A stretch of DNA of 64,000 nt from Pseudomonas sp. JUb42 (GCF_024807945.1 NZ_JANUFD010000022.1:38979-102978); one strand, 5' to 3'. Counted from the first letter of the stretch, positions 23,422 to 32,914 are shown. Translations and numbers: made by a program. Notes: generated from the sequence alone by a model not told the origin.

Positions 23422-24483
23422 TCAGGGAATCAGCCGTTGCGCGCGCAGGGTGGCAAACACCTCGAAGAACGCCTCGTCACTGGCCTGATAGTCGAGGAAA
23501 CCCAGCTTGCGGCTCTTGGACATGTCCGTCACCACTTCAATAGGACGGCCCAGGTCGGCATCGGTATGCCAAGGCGAGACCAACCGCTCCAGTTTCGGCT
23601 CGAGCAAGCCGTGTTGGGCTACCAGCCCGTCCCAGATCGGCTGATCATTGGCCATTTGCGGCTCCAGCGGCTGGATCTGGCCGTCGAACGGTGCCGCCTC
23701 GATGCCGAACCAGTTGGCGATTCGTCCCCACATCCAGCTCCAGCGAAAGACATCGCCGTTGACGACATTGAACGCCTGATTGGCGGCGGCCGGGGTGGTC
23801 GAGGCCCACAACAACTGTTTGGCCAGTTGGCGGGCATCGGTCATATCGGTAAGGCTGTTCCACTGCGCGGCAGAACCGGGGAAGCGGAACGGCCGACCGG
23901 TGGCGCGGCAGATCGAGGCATGCACGGCCAGAGTGGTCGCCATATTCATGGCATTGCCCACGGCGACCCCGGTAATGGTGTGCGGGCGATGCACGCTCCA
24001 GGTAAAGCCGTCGCGCTCGGCGGCGGCGAATACCTGGTCTTCCTGGGCGTAATAGAAATTCTCCACGTCCAGACGACCCTGCTCTTCGCGGAACGGCGTC
24101 TGCGGCAACGTACCTTTGCCGTAAGCTTCGAACGGCCCCAGGTAGTGCTTCAAACCGGTGACCAGCGCGACATGGCGCAGGCTGGCTTTGGGCCGCAGGG
24201 CGTCGAGAACGTTTTTCACCATCGCCGCGTTGACCCGAATATTTTCCGCCTCTGTAGCCTGGCGCGACCAGGTGGCGAGAAACAGGTGCGTCGGCGCGAT
24301 ATCGGCCAATGCCTGGCGCAGGGACTGCGGATCATTAAGATCAGCCGCTACCGGAATCACCGATGCTTCGACCTGGGGATGCCGTGCCAGACCGGCGACG
24401 GTCCAACCCTGCCCAACCAACAGCGCGCTGATTGCCCGCCCGACGACGCCGCTGGCGCCCACTACCAATGCAATATTCGACAT
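23422..24483 (-). CDS. SDR family oxidoreductase, PRISE (progesterone 5-beta-reductase)-like
   Basis: 353 residues from ATG 24483 (ribosome-binding site GGGAGGC). N-terminal dinucleotide motif GASGVVGRA (residues 9-17) and the atypical SDR features of the PRISE/iridoid-synthase group: the LFLATWSRQATE segment and the catalytic Tyr in FYYAQEDQVF replacing the usual YxxxK. Such enzymes reduce enone double bonds with NADPH. The HxlR regulator is transcribed divergently from an 85-bp spacer, the classic arrangement of an HxlR-controlled reductase, so induction by an electrophile is likely. Confidence 0.85.
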   Translation of the reverse strand: MSNIALVVGASGVVGRAISALLVGQGWTVAGLARHPQVEASVIPVAADLNDPQSLRQALADIAPTHLFLATWSRQATEAENIRVNAAMVKNVLDALRPKASLRHVALVTGLKHYLGPFEAYGKGTLPQTPFREEQGRLDVENFYYAQEDQVFAAAERDGFTWSVHRPHTITGVAVGNAMNMATTLAVHASICRATGRPFRFPGSAAQWNSLTDMTDARQLAKQLLWASTTPAAANQAFNVVNGDVFRWSWMWGRIANWFGIEAAPFDGQIQPLEPQMANDQPIWDGLVAQHGLLEPKLERLVSPWHTDADLGRPIEVVTDMSKSRKLGFLDYQASDEAFFEVFATLRAQRLIP

Positions 24484-24568
24484 GATTTGCCTCCCAACGA
24501 ATTCAGGGCGCACCATAAAGGCCCTTTCACATCAGGCCAAGAAGGCACCAAAAGGTAACCAGACCCAC

Positions 24569-24967
24569 ATGCACCCCGGCACACCCGAAGAAAACTGGCT
24601 GGAAGACTGCGCCCCGCGCCGCGTACTGGAACTGTTTGCCACCAAGTGGACCAGCATGATCCTGCACACCCTGCATGCCCGCCACGGCGGCATTGCCCGC
24701 ACGGGCGTATTGCAGCGCAGCCTGCCCGGCATCTCAAAAAAAATGCTCACCCAGACCCTGCGTGAACTGGAGGCCAGTGGCCTGATCCTGCGCCAGGTGC
24801 ACGACACCGTACCGCCAGGGGTCGACTATAGCCTCTCGCCCTTGGGCCAGCGCATGATCGAACCCATCGAGATGATCTACGACTGGGCGCGGATCAATGC
24901 GGCAGCCCTGGATGACCTCAAGCCACGGCAGACATCGCGACGGGCGAACCAGAGAACTAGTGATTGA
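24569..24967 (+). CDS. HxlR family transcriptional regulator
   Basis: 132 residues from the ATG at 24569. Single winged-HTH HxlR domain: CAPRRVLELFATKWTSMILHTL (about 13-34), then RSLPGISKKMLTQTLRELEASGLI (recognition helix) and VDYSLSPLGQRM (wing). Divergent from the PRISE-like reductase and almost certainly its regulator. HxlR members often sense electrophiles or aldehydes; only one Cys (Cys14) is present near the N-terminus, a possible sensor. The C-terminal RQTSRRANQRTSD is an unusual basic tail. Confidence 0.88.
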   Translation: MHPGTPEENWLEDCAPRRVLELFATKWTSMILHTLHARHGGIARTGVLQRSLPGISKKMLTQTLRELEASGLILRQVHDTVPPGVDYSLSPLGQRMIEPIEMIYDWARINAAALDDLKPRQTSRRANQRTSD

Positions 24968-24977
24968 AACGGATTCC

Positions 24978-25068
24978 GTGGGGACGGATTTGTCCGCGAA
25001 GGCGGTATTTCGATTGATGGAGATGTGACGCCCGTGCCGGCCTCTTCGCGGATGAATCCGCTCCCACC
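24978..25068. repeat. REPIN, GGACGGATTTGTCCGCGAA type
   Basis: Left arm GTGGGGACGGATTTGTCCGC with decayed match to right arm TTCGCGGATGAATCCGCTCC; about 45 bp between. Lies between convergent HxlR and LysR genes. Confidence 0.75.
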
Positions 25069-25091
25069 TGCCCCCCTTATAGCCTGTCGCC

Positions 25092-25982
25092 TTATGGTTC
25101 GACCTTAAAGAACAACTCCCGCATCAACTCGAACAACGTCACCTTGACCGCCGTATCCAGCCCGGCCCAGGCCAGCCCCGTCGCAGCGCGGTGATCGCCC
25201 AGCGCCAACGGGCGGGCAACCACGTTGGGCGGCACCGCCAGGGCCGCATGGGCAGGTAGCAAGCCGACGCCCAGCCCCGCCGCAACCAGTGCCAGCATGG
25301 TGGTGAATTCGCCCAGTTCCGAGGTCAACGGCAACGCCACGCCCTGTGCGCGCAGGGCCTGCATCAGCTCGTCGTAGAAACCCGGCGCATAACGGCGCCC
25401 CAGCACCAGAATCGGCAGGGCTTGCAGGTCGTCGGCAAACAGACACTCCCGCTCCGCCAACGGATGCCCGACAGGCAGGGCCAGCACAAAGGACTCATGC
25501 AGCACCACTTGGGTCTGAATCCCGGTATAGACAGCAGGCAGGCGCATCAGGCCAAAATCCAGACGGCCTTCCTGCAGCGCTGCCGCCTGATCCGGGCCGG
25601 GCATGTCCTTGAGTTGCAGTTCGATACGGGGGAAGCGCTCGTGCACGCTGCGGATCAGCGTCGGCAATAACTCAGGCAATACCGACGAGACAAACCCCAG
25701 ACGTACCCGGCCAATCTCGCCACGCCCGGATGCCCTGGCCATATCGGCGGCATGGGCGGCCTGATGCAAGGTTGCCCGGGCTTCCGGGAGAAACACTCGT
25801 CCCGCCTCAGTCAGGCTGACGGAGTGGCGATTGCGCTCGAGCAAGCGCACCCCCAACTCCTGCTCGAGGGCTTTGATCTGCATGCTCAACGCGGGCTGGA
25901 CAACGGCCAGACGCTGCGCCGCACGACTGAAATGCAGCTCCTCGGCGAGCACGATAAAGGCGCGTAAATGCTTGAGTTCCAT
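25092..25982 (-). CDS. LysR family transcriptional regulator
   Basis: 296 residues: N-terminal HTH (FSRAAQRLAVVQPALSMQIKAL, residues ~19-40, then LGVRLLERNRHSVSLTEAG) and a C-terminal type-2 periplasmic-binding-like effector domain (about 90-296). Divergent from the gluconate/idonate dehydrogenase pair with a 127-bp spacer, so it most likely controls those genes, with a sugar acid as inducer (inference). Confidence 0.9.
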   Translation of the reverse strand: MELKHLRAFIVLAEELHFSRAAQRLAVVQPALSMQIKALEQELGVRLLERNRHSVSLTEAGRVFLPEARATLHQAAHAADMARASGRGEIGRVRLGFVSSVLPELLPTLIRSVHERFPRIELQLKDMPGPDQAAALQEGRLDFGLMRLPAVYTGIQTQVVLHESFVLALPVGHPLAERECLFADDLQALPILVLGRRYAPGFYDELMQALRAQGVALPLTSELGEFTTMLALVAAGLGVGLLPAHAALAVPPNVVARPLALGDHRAATGLAWAGLDTAVKVTLFELMRELFFKVEP

Positions 25983-26109
25983 GCTCGCTCATCAATGGTT
26001 ATCAAAATCCGTGATCACCCTATCATCAATGAACATTGGCCGTGAGCCTGAAACTAGGCTGAACTGGGCGGCACTCGAGCCTGTATGGCTCTTCTCAGGA
26101 GATCACTGC

Positions 26110-26883
26110 ATGTCCAACGTTAGCGAGCGCTTTCGCCTCGATGGCCGACTGGCCCTGATCACCGGCTCCAGTGCCGGTATCGGCCTGGCCATCGCCCGTG
26201 GTCTGGCTCAGGCCGGCGCCCGAGTGGTGCTCAACGGCCGCACTGCACAAACCCTCGAAGCCGCTGCCGAAGTCTTGCGTGGTGAAGGCCTTGAGGTGCA
26301 CACGCGGATTTTCGACGTCACCGACACCGATGCCATCCGTCACGCTGTCGCCGATATCGAAAAGCAGCTCGGCCCCATCGAGATTCTGGTCAACAACGCT
26401 GGCATGCAGCGCCGTGGCCCGTTGGAGGAATTCAGCGAGGTGCACTGGAGCGAACTAATGCGCACCAACCTGGACAGCGCCTTTCTGGTCGGCCAGGCCG
26501 TAGCGCGCTACATGATCAATCGCCAGCGCGGGCGCATCATCAATATCTGCTCGGTGCAGAGCGAACTGGCCCGCCCCGGCATCGCCCCCTATACGGCGAG
26601 CAAGGGCGCGTTGAAAATGCTGACCAAGGGCATGGCTGTGGACTGGGGTCCTCATGGCCTGAACGTCAACGGTATCGGCCCCGGCTACTTCAAGACCGAA
26701 CTCAATGCCGCGCTGGTCGCCAACCCTGATTTCAGCAGTTGGCTGGTGCAGCACACCCCCAGCCGCCGCTGGGGCGATGTCGAAGAACTGGCGGGCGCCG
26801 CCGTGTTCCTCGCCTCGGACGCGGCCAGTTTCGTCAACGGCCATATTCTCTATGTCGACGGCGGCATCACCGCCTCACTGTAA
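26110..26883 (+). CDS. SDR dehydrogenase, gluconate 5-dehydrogenase-like
   Basis: 257 residues, classical SDR: TGSSAGIG at 18-25, NNAG at about 97-100, catalytic Ser in ICSVQS and the YxxxK in YTASKGALK, and C-terminal GGITASL. It resembles IdnO/Ga5DH (5-keto-D-gluconate reductase), interconverting gluconate and 5-ketogluconate with NADP. Followed 15 bp later by the L-idonate dehydrogenase gene, which fits that pathway. Start at ATG 26110 with CTCAGGAGATC. Confidence 0.85.
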   Translation: MSNVSERFRLDGRLALITGSSAGIGLAIARGLAQAGARVVLNGRTAQTLEAAAEVLRGEGLEVHTRIFDVTDTDAIRHAVADIEKQLGPIEILVNNAGMQRRGPLEEFSEVHWSELMRTNLDSAFLVGQAVARYMINRQRGRIINICSVQSELARPGIAPYTASKGALKMLTKGMAVDWGPHGLNVNGIGPGYFKTELNAALVANPDFSSWLVQHTPSRRWGDVEELAGAAVFLASDAASFVNGHILYVDGGITASL

Positions 26884-26898
26884 TTTTCGGAGTCAGTC

Positions 26899-27948
26899 AT
26901 GAACGCAATTGTTTGCCACGCAGCCAAAGATCTGCGGGTTGAAGCGCAAGATGAATCTGCCCTGCCCGCTCCAGGCCAACTGCGGGTGCGTGTCGCCCGT
27001 GGCGGGATCTGCGGTTCGGATCTGCACTACTATCAGCATGGTGGTTTCGGTACCGTGCGCCTGCGCGAGCCCATGGTCCTGGGCCATGAAATCTCCGCGG
27101 TGATCGATGCCGTGGGCGATGCCGACAGTCCTTTCAAGGTCGGTCAGGCCATTGCCGTGTCGCCCTCGCGCCCGTGTGGCGGTTGCCGCTTCTGCCATCT
27201 CGGCCAGCCCAATCATTGCCTGAACATGCGCTTCTACGGTAGCGCCATGCCGTTCCCGCATATCCAGGGCGCGTTTCGCCAGAGCCTGATGATCGATGCC
27301 AGCCAGGCGCATATTCTCGCCGACGGCCTGAGCCTCGGTGAAGGTGCCATGGCCGAGCCGTTGTCGGTGGGTCTGCACGCCATTGCCCGCGCTGGCGGGG
27401 TGTTCGGCAAGAAGGTTCTGATCACCGGCTGCGGCCCCATCGGCAACCTGTTGATCGGCAGCCTGCGCGCCGCCGGAGCCGCCGAAATCATCGCCGCCGA
27501 TCTCAGCGATTCGGCCCTGGCCTGCGCCACCCGCATGGGTGCCAGCAGCACCCACAACCTCGCGACAAACCCGCAGGCTCTGCAAGGCTACACCGCACAG
27601 AAAGGCTATTTCGACGTGATGTTCGAAGTGTCCGGCAGCGCCAAGGCCCTGCATGACGGCCTGCAATGCGTCGCCCCGCGCGGCGTGGTGGTGACCGTCG
27701 GCCTGGGCGGCGATGTTGCGCTGCCGCTGAACCTGATCGTCGGCAAGGAGCTGGACCTGCGCGGCACCTTCCGCTTCCACCCGGAATTCGCCCAGGCCGT
27801 GGACTTGCTCAATCGTCGGGTCATCGATGTGCGGCCGGTGATTTCCCACTCGGTGCCCTTCGGCGAAGCGGTCAGGGCCTTCGAACTGGCGGCGGACAAG
27901 AGCCAGGCTATGAAGGTCCTGCTGGATTTCGGCGTCGCCGACCGCTAA
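26899..27948 (+). CDS. L-idonate 5-dehydrogenase-like zinc alcohol dehydrogenase
   Basis: 349 residues, medium-chain dehydrogenase. Catalytic zinc ligands Cys38 and His63-Glu64 (GICGSDLHYY, GHE), structural zinc cysteines at 93, 96, 99 and 107 (CGGCRFCHLGQPNHC), and Rossmann motif GCGPIGNL. The GGICGSDLHYYQHGGFG start is characteristic of IdnD and polyol dehydrogenases. It would oxidise L-idonate to 5-ketogluconate for the preceding reductase. No gluconate kinase or permease is adjacent, so transport and later steps lie elsewhere. Confidence 0.86.
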   Translation: MNAIVCHAAKDLRVEAQDESALPAPGQLRVRVARGGICGSDLHYYQHGGFGTVRLREPMVLGHEISAVIDAVGDADSPFKVGQAIAVSPSRPCGGCRFCHLGQPNHCLNMRFYGSAMPFPHIQGAFRQSLMIDASQAHILADGLSLGEGAMAEPLSVGLHAIARAGGVFGKKVLITGCGPIGNLLIGSLRAAGAAEIIAADLSDSALACATRMGASSTHNLATNPQALQGYTAQKGYFDVMFEVSGSAKALHDGLQCVAPRGVVVTVGLGGDVALPLNLIVGKELDLRGTFRFHPEFAQAVDLLNRRVIDVRPVISHSVPFGEAVRAFELAADKSQAMKVLLDFGVADR

Positions 27949-28044
27949 GGCTCTGACATCCTTGCCTGATCCTCTGAGGCGGGTTGTGTTTTGTGCGTGT
28001 CGCGCGCAGATTCGGGGTCTATACCGCTGCCCGGTGTGAGATCC

Positions 28045-28995
28045 ATGACTGACCGCTTCGATGACGACCCGCACCTGTCCCGCCAGATGGTGGCGCTGCT
28101 GCAACAGCTCGCCCCCGTCGAGGGCTACAACCTCACGCCCCTGGCGGATGTGCGCCTGCTGCGCTCCAATCGCCCCCTGAGCCGCACCCCGGTGCTCTAC
28201 GACCCTGGCATCGTCATCGTCTGCCAGGGCCGTAAACGCGGCTACTGGGGTGACGAGCTGCTGGTCTATGACGCCCGGCATTATCTGGCCGTGGCCGTGC
28301 CTGTGCCCTTCACTATGGAAACCGAGGCCAGCGCCGAGGAACCACTGCTTGCCATCTACCTGCATCTGGATTTCACCGTGGCCGCCGAGGTGCTGTTGGC
28401 GCTGAGCGAACAAGGCAGCGATGAGCATTACGAGCCCAAGGGCTTGTATGCCTCGCCCATGGAGAAGCCGCTGGAGCAGTCGGTGCTGCGCCTGCTGGAA
28501 GTGCTGGGCTCGGAAGTGGAAAGCCGGGTGCTGGGGCCGGCGCTGGTGCGGGAGATTTACTTCCGGGTGCTGACCGGCGCCCAGGGCGGTTCTCTGCGCG
28601 CGGCCCTGGGTCGTCAGGGCCAGTTCGGCAAGATCTCCCGGGCGATCCGCAAGATCCACACCTGCCTGGGTGAGGCGCTGGACGTGGAGCAACTGGCCCG
28701 GGAAGTGAACATGAGCGTGCCGACCTTCCACGCGCACTTCAAGAATGTCACCCAGACCTCGCCCATGCAGTATCTGAAATCCACCCGTCTGCATCAGGCA
28801 CGGCTGCTGATGCTGCGCAAAGGCCTCAACGTCTCCACTGCTTCGCTACAGGTCGGCTACGAAAGCCCGTCGCAGTTCAGCCGCGAATTCAAGCGCCTGT
28901 TCGGCCTCACACCCAGCGATGAAGTCATCCGTATGCAACAGTCCTTCGCCTTGCCACCGCCGGCCGCGGCGTCGATTTATGTGTCGTCGCATTAA
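28045..28995 (+). CDS. AraC family transcriptional regulator
   Basis: 316 residues from ATG 28045. An AraC-type N-terminal domain of the PF06719 group (about 20-190, with LYDPGIVIVCQGRKRGYWGDELLVY...) and a C-terminal double HTH (about 200-300: LDVEQLAREVNMSVPTFHAHF and VGYESPSQFSREFKRLFG). Located 96 bp after the idonate dehydrogenase gene on the same strand; it may be a separate unit. Regulators of this group often control an aldo-keto reductase or dehydrogenase; target here not identified. Confidence 0.88.
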   Translation: MTDRFDDDPHLSRQMVALLQQLAPVEGYNLTPLADVRLLRSNRPLSRTPVLYDPGIVIVCQGRKRGYWGDELLVYDARHYLAVAVPVPFTMETEASAEEPLLAIYLHLDFTVAAEVLLALSEQGSDEHYEPKGLYASPMEKPLEQSVLRLLEVLGSEVESRVLGPALVREIYFRVLTGAQGGSLRAALGRQGQFGKISRAIRKIHTCLGEALDVEQLAREVNMSVPTFHAHFKNVTQTSPMQYLKSTRLHQARLLMLRKGLNVSTASLQVGYESPSQFSREFKRLFGLTPSDEVIRMQQSFALPPPAAASIYVSSH

Positions 28996-29026
28996 CGGTA
29001 AGGCTATTACCCGAATTGGAACGATA

Positions 29027-29112
29027 TGTGGGAGCGAATTCATTCGCGAAGGCGGTTTTACAGGCGACAAAAATGCGCCGGACGTACTGCCCTGTTCGCG
29101 AATGAATTGGCT
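29027..29112. repeat. REPIN, GGAGCGAATTCATTCGCGAA type
   Basis: TGTGGGAGCGAATTCATTCG left arm and TTCGCGAATGAATTGGCTC right arm; the right arm has lost the GCTCCCACA end and continues into a different sequence. Confidence 0.75.
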
Positions 29113-29199
29113 CTGTCCGCGTTAGGTGTTGCAGTTAGTGATTTATCGAGTGGATTCAGTCAGTTGCAGCGCCATCATTCTCGAATCAGGCTCAAATGT

Positions 29200-29270
29200 T
29201 GTGGGAGCGGATTCATCCGCGAAAAGGTCATGATCGTGCAGACTTCTTCGCGGATAAATCCGCTCCCACA
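29200..29270. repeat. REPIN, GGAGCGGATTCATCCGCGAA type
   Basis: TGTGGGAGCGGATTCATCCG and CGGATAAATCCGCTCCCACA arms with a ~30-bp spacer. Confidence 0.85.
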
Positions 29271-29395
29271 AAATCCGCGATACTTCGTACGCAACACGTA
29301 ACGCAGACAGAGCCAATGAATTCGCTCCCACTGAATGCGCTTCCACAGGATTTACGCGCCCCTGCCAACGATATGCAAAGAGTGCTTATGCCTGC

Positions 29396-31336
29396 TCAAA
29401 CACGGAAACGCGAAACCAGCGTCTGCAGATGCGTGCCCAGTCGCGCCAGCTCAACACTGGAGGCCGCCGTCTTGTCACTGGCCGTCGCGGTCTGTTCCGA
29501 CACGTCGCGCACGCTGATCACACTGCGGTTGATGTCGTCGGCCACGGCGGTCTGCTCCTCAGCAGCGGTTGCAATCTGCTGGTTCATCGACTGGATAGCC
29601 GCCACGCTGCGGGTGATGCTTTCCAGGGATTGCCCGGCCTGACGAGCCAGTTCGACGCTGCTGTCGCTCAGGGCACGGCTGTTTTCCAGAGTGGTGGAGA
29701 CCTGCTGAGTACCCGATTGCAGGCCGGAGATCAGCCCCTCGATTTCCTCGGTGGACTTCTGCGTGCGCTGAGCCAGGCTGCGCACTTCGTCAGCCACCAC
29801 GGCAAAACCACGCCCGGCTTCACCGGCACGGGCAGCTTCGATGGCGGCGTTAAGGGCCAGCAGGTTGGTCTGTTCGGCCACCGACTTGATCACATCGAGC
29901 ATGCTGCCGATCTTGTCGCTTTCGCGCTTGAGTTCGCTCATGGCATGGGTCGAATGGCCGACTTCCGTGGCCAGGCGATCGATCTGGGCAATGGCCTTGT
30001 TGACCACGTCGTCACCGGCACGGGCTTCACGATCGGCACCGGCTGCGGCCTCCGAGGCCTGTTCAGCGTTGCGCGCCACTTCCTGTACGGTAGCGGTCAT
30101 TTCGTTCATGGCCGTGGCCAGTTGATCGGTTTCGATCTTCTGGGTATTGACCCCGACACTGGTCTGCTCGGTCACGGCCGACAACTGCTCGGCGGCGCTG
30201 GAGATCTGCGTGACGCCATCACGAATGCCGCCGATCAGACCGCGCAAATTAGTGGTCATGCCATGCACACTGGCCTGCAGTTTGCCCAGCTCATCACCGC
30301 GCTCGGTGCGAGCGTGCTCGGTCAGGTCACCGGCCGCGACACGCTCGACCACCAACAAGGTTTCATTCAACGGCGTGACGATCTGCCCGGTAATCAACAT
30401 GGCCGCAATAACGCCCAGCAATAGCGCCCCGATGGCCGCACCAATCAGGATGTAGCGAGCCTGTTGGGTATCGGCTTCGCGCCACTGAATCTGGTTTTGC
30501 GTCATCTTGTCGCTGAGCGACAGCATCGCGACCATATCGTCGCCCAGGGTCTTGGCCGCCTGCTCACTGTCCACTTGGGCAGCGCGGAACTGGTCAGCCG
30601 TCGAGCGATAACCGACCAGGGCCTGGTCCAGACGCGCAGCGCCATCGGCCAGCGATGGCGGCAAAGTGTCGGCCAGTTTCTTGATATTGGCCCGTGCTGC
30701 GTCGATGGCCGCCAAAGCGCCGGGGTACATGGAAATCTTGCCGCTGTAGGTGAAGCCGCGCAGGGCGAAACGCGCGCCCTGGAACAGACGTTCCTGCTCG
30801 ACCACGGTTTTCTCCTGGATTTCCCGCTGCAACAGGGCATCCGGGTCGGTCGGCAGCTTGGCCAGACCGCTGTTCATCTGCTCAAGTTCGGCAGCACCAG
30901 CGTCGGCATATTTACCAAAGACATCGCGGGTAGCTTCACGGCTATCAATCGCCTGACGGTATTTACCGAAGACGCTGCGGTAATCATTGAGCTGCTTCTG
31001 CGCCTCGCTCAGTAATTTAAGGTCTTCAGGAAACGCCAACTGGGCCTGTAGTTTACTGAGGTGCGGATCGAGGGCATCCATGATCTTGACCACAGCTGTC
31101 GCATGTTCGGCGTCGTAATTGAGGGTGTAGGACAAGCGCGCGACCCGCAGGTCGCGGTACATTTCCGCCATCTTGGCGATACTGACCAACTTGTCGCTGC
31201 GACTGGTCAGCGCACTCAGGCTGCTCCACCCGGTCAGGCTTATCATCAGGGTCAACAACAGAACCAGAGCAAAACCGAATGCCAGCTTTGCACGCACACT
31301 GATATTGCCCAGCACACTGCCTGCGGGACGAGCCAT
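29396..31336 (-). CDS. Methyl-accepting chemotaxis protein with HBM sensor domain
   Basis: 646 residues. Transmembrane helix at about 18-40, a ~250-residue all-helical periplasmic domain (repeated Leu/Ala/Asp-rich helices, residues ~45-295) matching helical bimodular (HBM) sensors such as McpS/McpQ, second transmembrane helix (about 300-322), HAMP, and signalling domain with hairpin tip QTNLLALNAAIEAARAGE. HBM receptors bind TCA intermediates, other organic acids or purines. C-terminus is LVSRFRV, no CheB/CheR pentapeptide. Confidence 0.92.
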   Translation of the reverse strand: MARPAGSVLGNISVRAKLAFGFALVLLLTLMISLTGWSSLSALTSRSDKLVSIAKMAEMYRDLRVARLSYTLNYDAEHATAVVKIMDALDPHLSKLQAQLAFPEDLKLLSEAQKQLNDYRSVFGKYRQAIDSREATRDVFGKYADAGAAELEQMNSGLAKLPTDPDALLQREIQEKTVVEQERLFQGARFALRGFTYSGKISMYPGALAAIDAARANIKKLADTLPPSLADGAARLDQALVGYRSTADQFRAAQVDSEQAAKTLGDDMVAMLSLSDKMTQNQIQWREADTQQARYILIGAAIGALLLGVIAAMLITGQIVTPLNETLLVVERVAAGDLTEHARTERGDELGKLQASVHGMTTNLRGLIGGIRDGVTQISSAAEQLSAVTEQTSVGVNTQKIETDQLATAMNEMTATVQEVARNAEQASEAAAGADREARAGDDVVNKAIAQIDRLATEVGHSTHAMSELKRESDKIGSMLDVIKSVAEQTNLLALNAAIEAARAGEAGRGFAVVADEVRSLAQRTQKSTEEIEGLISGLQSGTQQVSTTLENSRALSDSSVELARQAGQSLESITRSVAAIQSMNQQIATAAEEQTAVADDINRSVISVRDVSEQTATASDKTAASSVELARLGTHLQTLVSRFRV

Positions 31337-31484
31337 GGGTGAATCTCCAGAAAACGCACGATGAACGACTACCAGCCAGGCGCACCTCGGCGCCTGTCAC
31401 AACTGGACATGTTCTCGCTGCATCGGCCATGGGCGACGTATCTTGAAGGCCCGTCCGATATTTCATGAAGACAAATCTTGTTAC

Positions 31485-32714
31485 TTATTCAGCAATTACC
31501 AGTGCGCTACGCGGCTTGAACAGCCAGGTAGCGACTGCACAGGCAGCCAGTAACACACAGGTGCCGAGAAAAACCACGCGCATGCCAAAATGCCCACCCA
31601 GAAAGCCGCCGGCCAAAGGCCCCAGCACCTGGCCGACATATTGACTGGAGGTGGAATAACCGAGCATGCGCCCGGCCACGTTTTCCGGCACGGCATGACG
31701 GATGATCGCGGCGATGCACGGCAACAGTCCACCCAGGGCCAGCCCCATGAGAAAGCGCAGCAGCACCAGTTGCCATTCCTGAGTGACGAAGGCTTGGGGG
31801 ATCAACAATAGCGAGGCCACGGTCAGGCACCCGGTAACCACTGTCCAGTGACCAATCCGGTCGGCCAGCTTGCCCAGGCGAGACGCTGAAATGATACTGC
31901 CCAGCGCCGTGGCCGACATCACCAGCCCCGCCGCCACCGTCACCTGCTCGGCCTTGAGCTGGATCAGGTAGACGGTGATGATCGGCTCGATGGACATCAC
32001 CGCGAACATCAGCAGACTGGGCACCACCAGCATGATCAGCACCGGCCTGCGGTCACTGATACCGGCCCAGACACTGGCCCTGGCGGCAGCCTTGTGCTCT
32101 TTGCTGCGCGGCGGCCGGGGCGCTTCCTTCATCAGGAACAGCGTGGCAAGGAAGGTCACGAAGATCGCCGCCCCGGCCAGAAAAAAGGTATTGCGAATGC
32201 CAATCAGCGGCGGCAGCGAGCCACCGATCAAGGGTCCGGCGAGATTGCCTGCCATGATCCCCGACGAGAGCATGCCCAAAGCCCAGCCAGATCGCGCCTT
32301 GGGCGTCTGGGTAGCAACCAGGATGGTCGCGCCGGAGGCATAACCGCCCAACAGACCGGCCAGCAGACGCAGCAGCACCAGTTGCCAGACATTCTCGGCC
32401 AGGCCGATCAGCGACATCGCCACAGCCATGCCCAGGCTCGCGCGAATCAGCATCAGCTTGCGCCCGTAACGATCCCCCAGACGCCCCCACAAAGGCGCGG
32501 TGAAGGCTGCGGAAAGAAAGGTGGCACCAAACGCCACGCCGGACCACTGGGCAATTTCAGCCGGGTCGCTGACCCCCAGTTGCTCGACATACAGCGGCAG
32601 AAACGGCAGCAGCAAGGTCATGGCGATGATCGTGGTAAATGAGCCCAGGGCACAGACCGCCAGGTTGCGTTGCCAATGCTGCTCGACGGGGTTCAAGTCC
32701 GGTGCTGCGCTCAT
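31485..32714 (-). CDS. MFS transporter, DHA1 drug efflux type
   Basis: 409 residues from ATG 32714 (ribosome-binding site TGGAGAGC). Twelve predicted helices; motif A is intact between helices 2 and 3 (GRLGDRYGRKLMLIRA) and repeated in the second half (GKLADRIGHW). Motif C-like GIMAGNLAGPLIGG in helix 5. Resembles MdtG/YceE-type multidrug pumps. A longer frame upstream to 32816 has no ribosome-binding site. Transcribed alone, substrate unknown. Confidence 0.9.
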   Translation of the reverse strand: MSAAPDLNPVEQHWQRNLAVCALGSFTTIIAMTLLLPFLPLYVEQLGVSDPAEIAQWSGVAFGATFLSAAFTAPLWGRLGDRYGRKLMLIRASLGMAVAMSLIGLAENVWQLVLLRLLAGLLGGYASGATILVATQTPKARSGWALGMLSSGIMAGNLAGPLIGGSLPPLIGIRNTFFLAGAAIFVTFLATLFLMKEAPRPPRSKEHKAAARASVWAGISDRRPVLIMLVVPSLLMFAVMSIEPIITVYLIQLKAEQVTVAAGLVMSATALGSIISASRLGKLADRIGHWTVVTGCLTVASLLLIPQAFVTQEWQLVLLRFLMGLALGGLLPCIAAIIRHAVPENVAGRMLGYSTSSQYVGQVLGPLAGGFLGGHFGMRVVFLGTCVLLAACAVATWLFKPRSALVIAE

Positions 32715-32823
32715 GAATGCTCTCCAGGGATGCAAGCCGGATACGCTAGCGCTTTGCCTTCCATAAATAAAATTCATGTTTTTTATGCAGTGCATAACAC
32801 CTAGGAATATCAACAAAGCGTCG

Positions 32824-32914
32824 TTGGAGCCGGGCTTGCCCGCGAAGACATTGTGTCAACCTCAGGAGATGTGTCGAATATGCCTGCCTCTTCGCGGGCA
32901 AGCCCGGCTCCCAC
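32824..32914. repeat. REPIN, GGAGCCGGGCTTGCCCGCGAA type
   Basis: TTGGAGCCGGGCTTGCCCGC and CGGGCAAGCCCGGCTCCCAC arms; spacer about 50 bp. Lies between divergent genes, upstream of the SMP-30 gene, an unusual place for a REPIN. Confidence 0.85.

Larger units (their letters stand above)
28996..29395. repeat. REP-rich intergenic region with nested inverted repeats
   Basis: 400 bp without a gene between convergent AraC and chemoreceptor genes. It contains a REPIN at 29027-29112, a second at 29200-29270 and a single arm near 29311-29332. In addition a 27-bp segment at 29106-29132 recurs inverted at 29291-29317 with two mismatches, enclosing the second REPIN. Confidence 0.8.

Noticed and set aside
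26893..28794. 633-codon antisense frame across the idonate dehydrogenase and AraC genes
   Set aside because: It crosses two clearly coding sense genes with family motifs; its residue composition (His, Gln, Arg, Gly) is typical of shadow frames.
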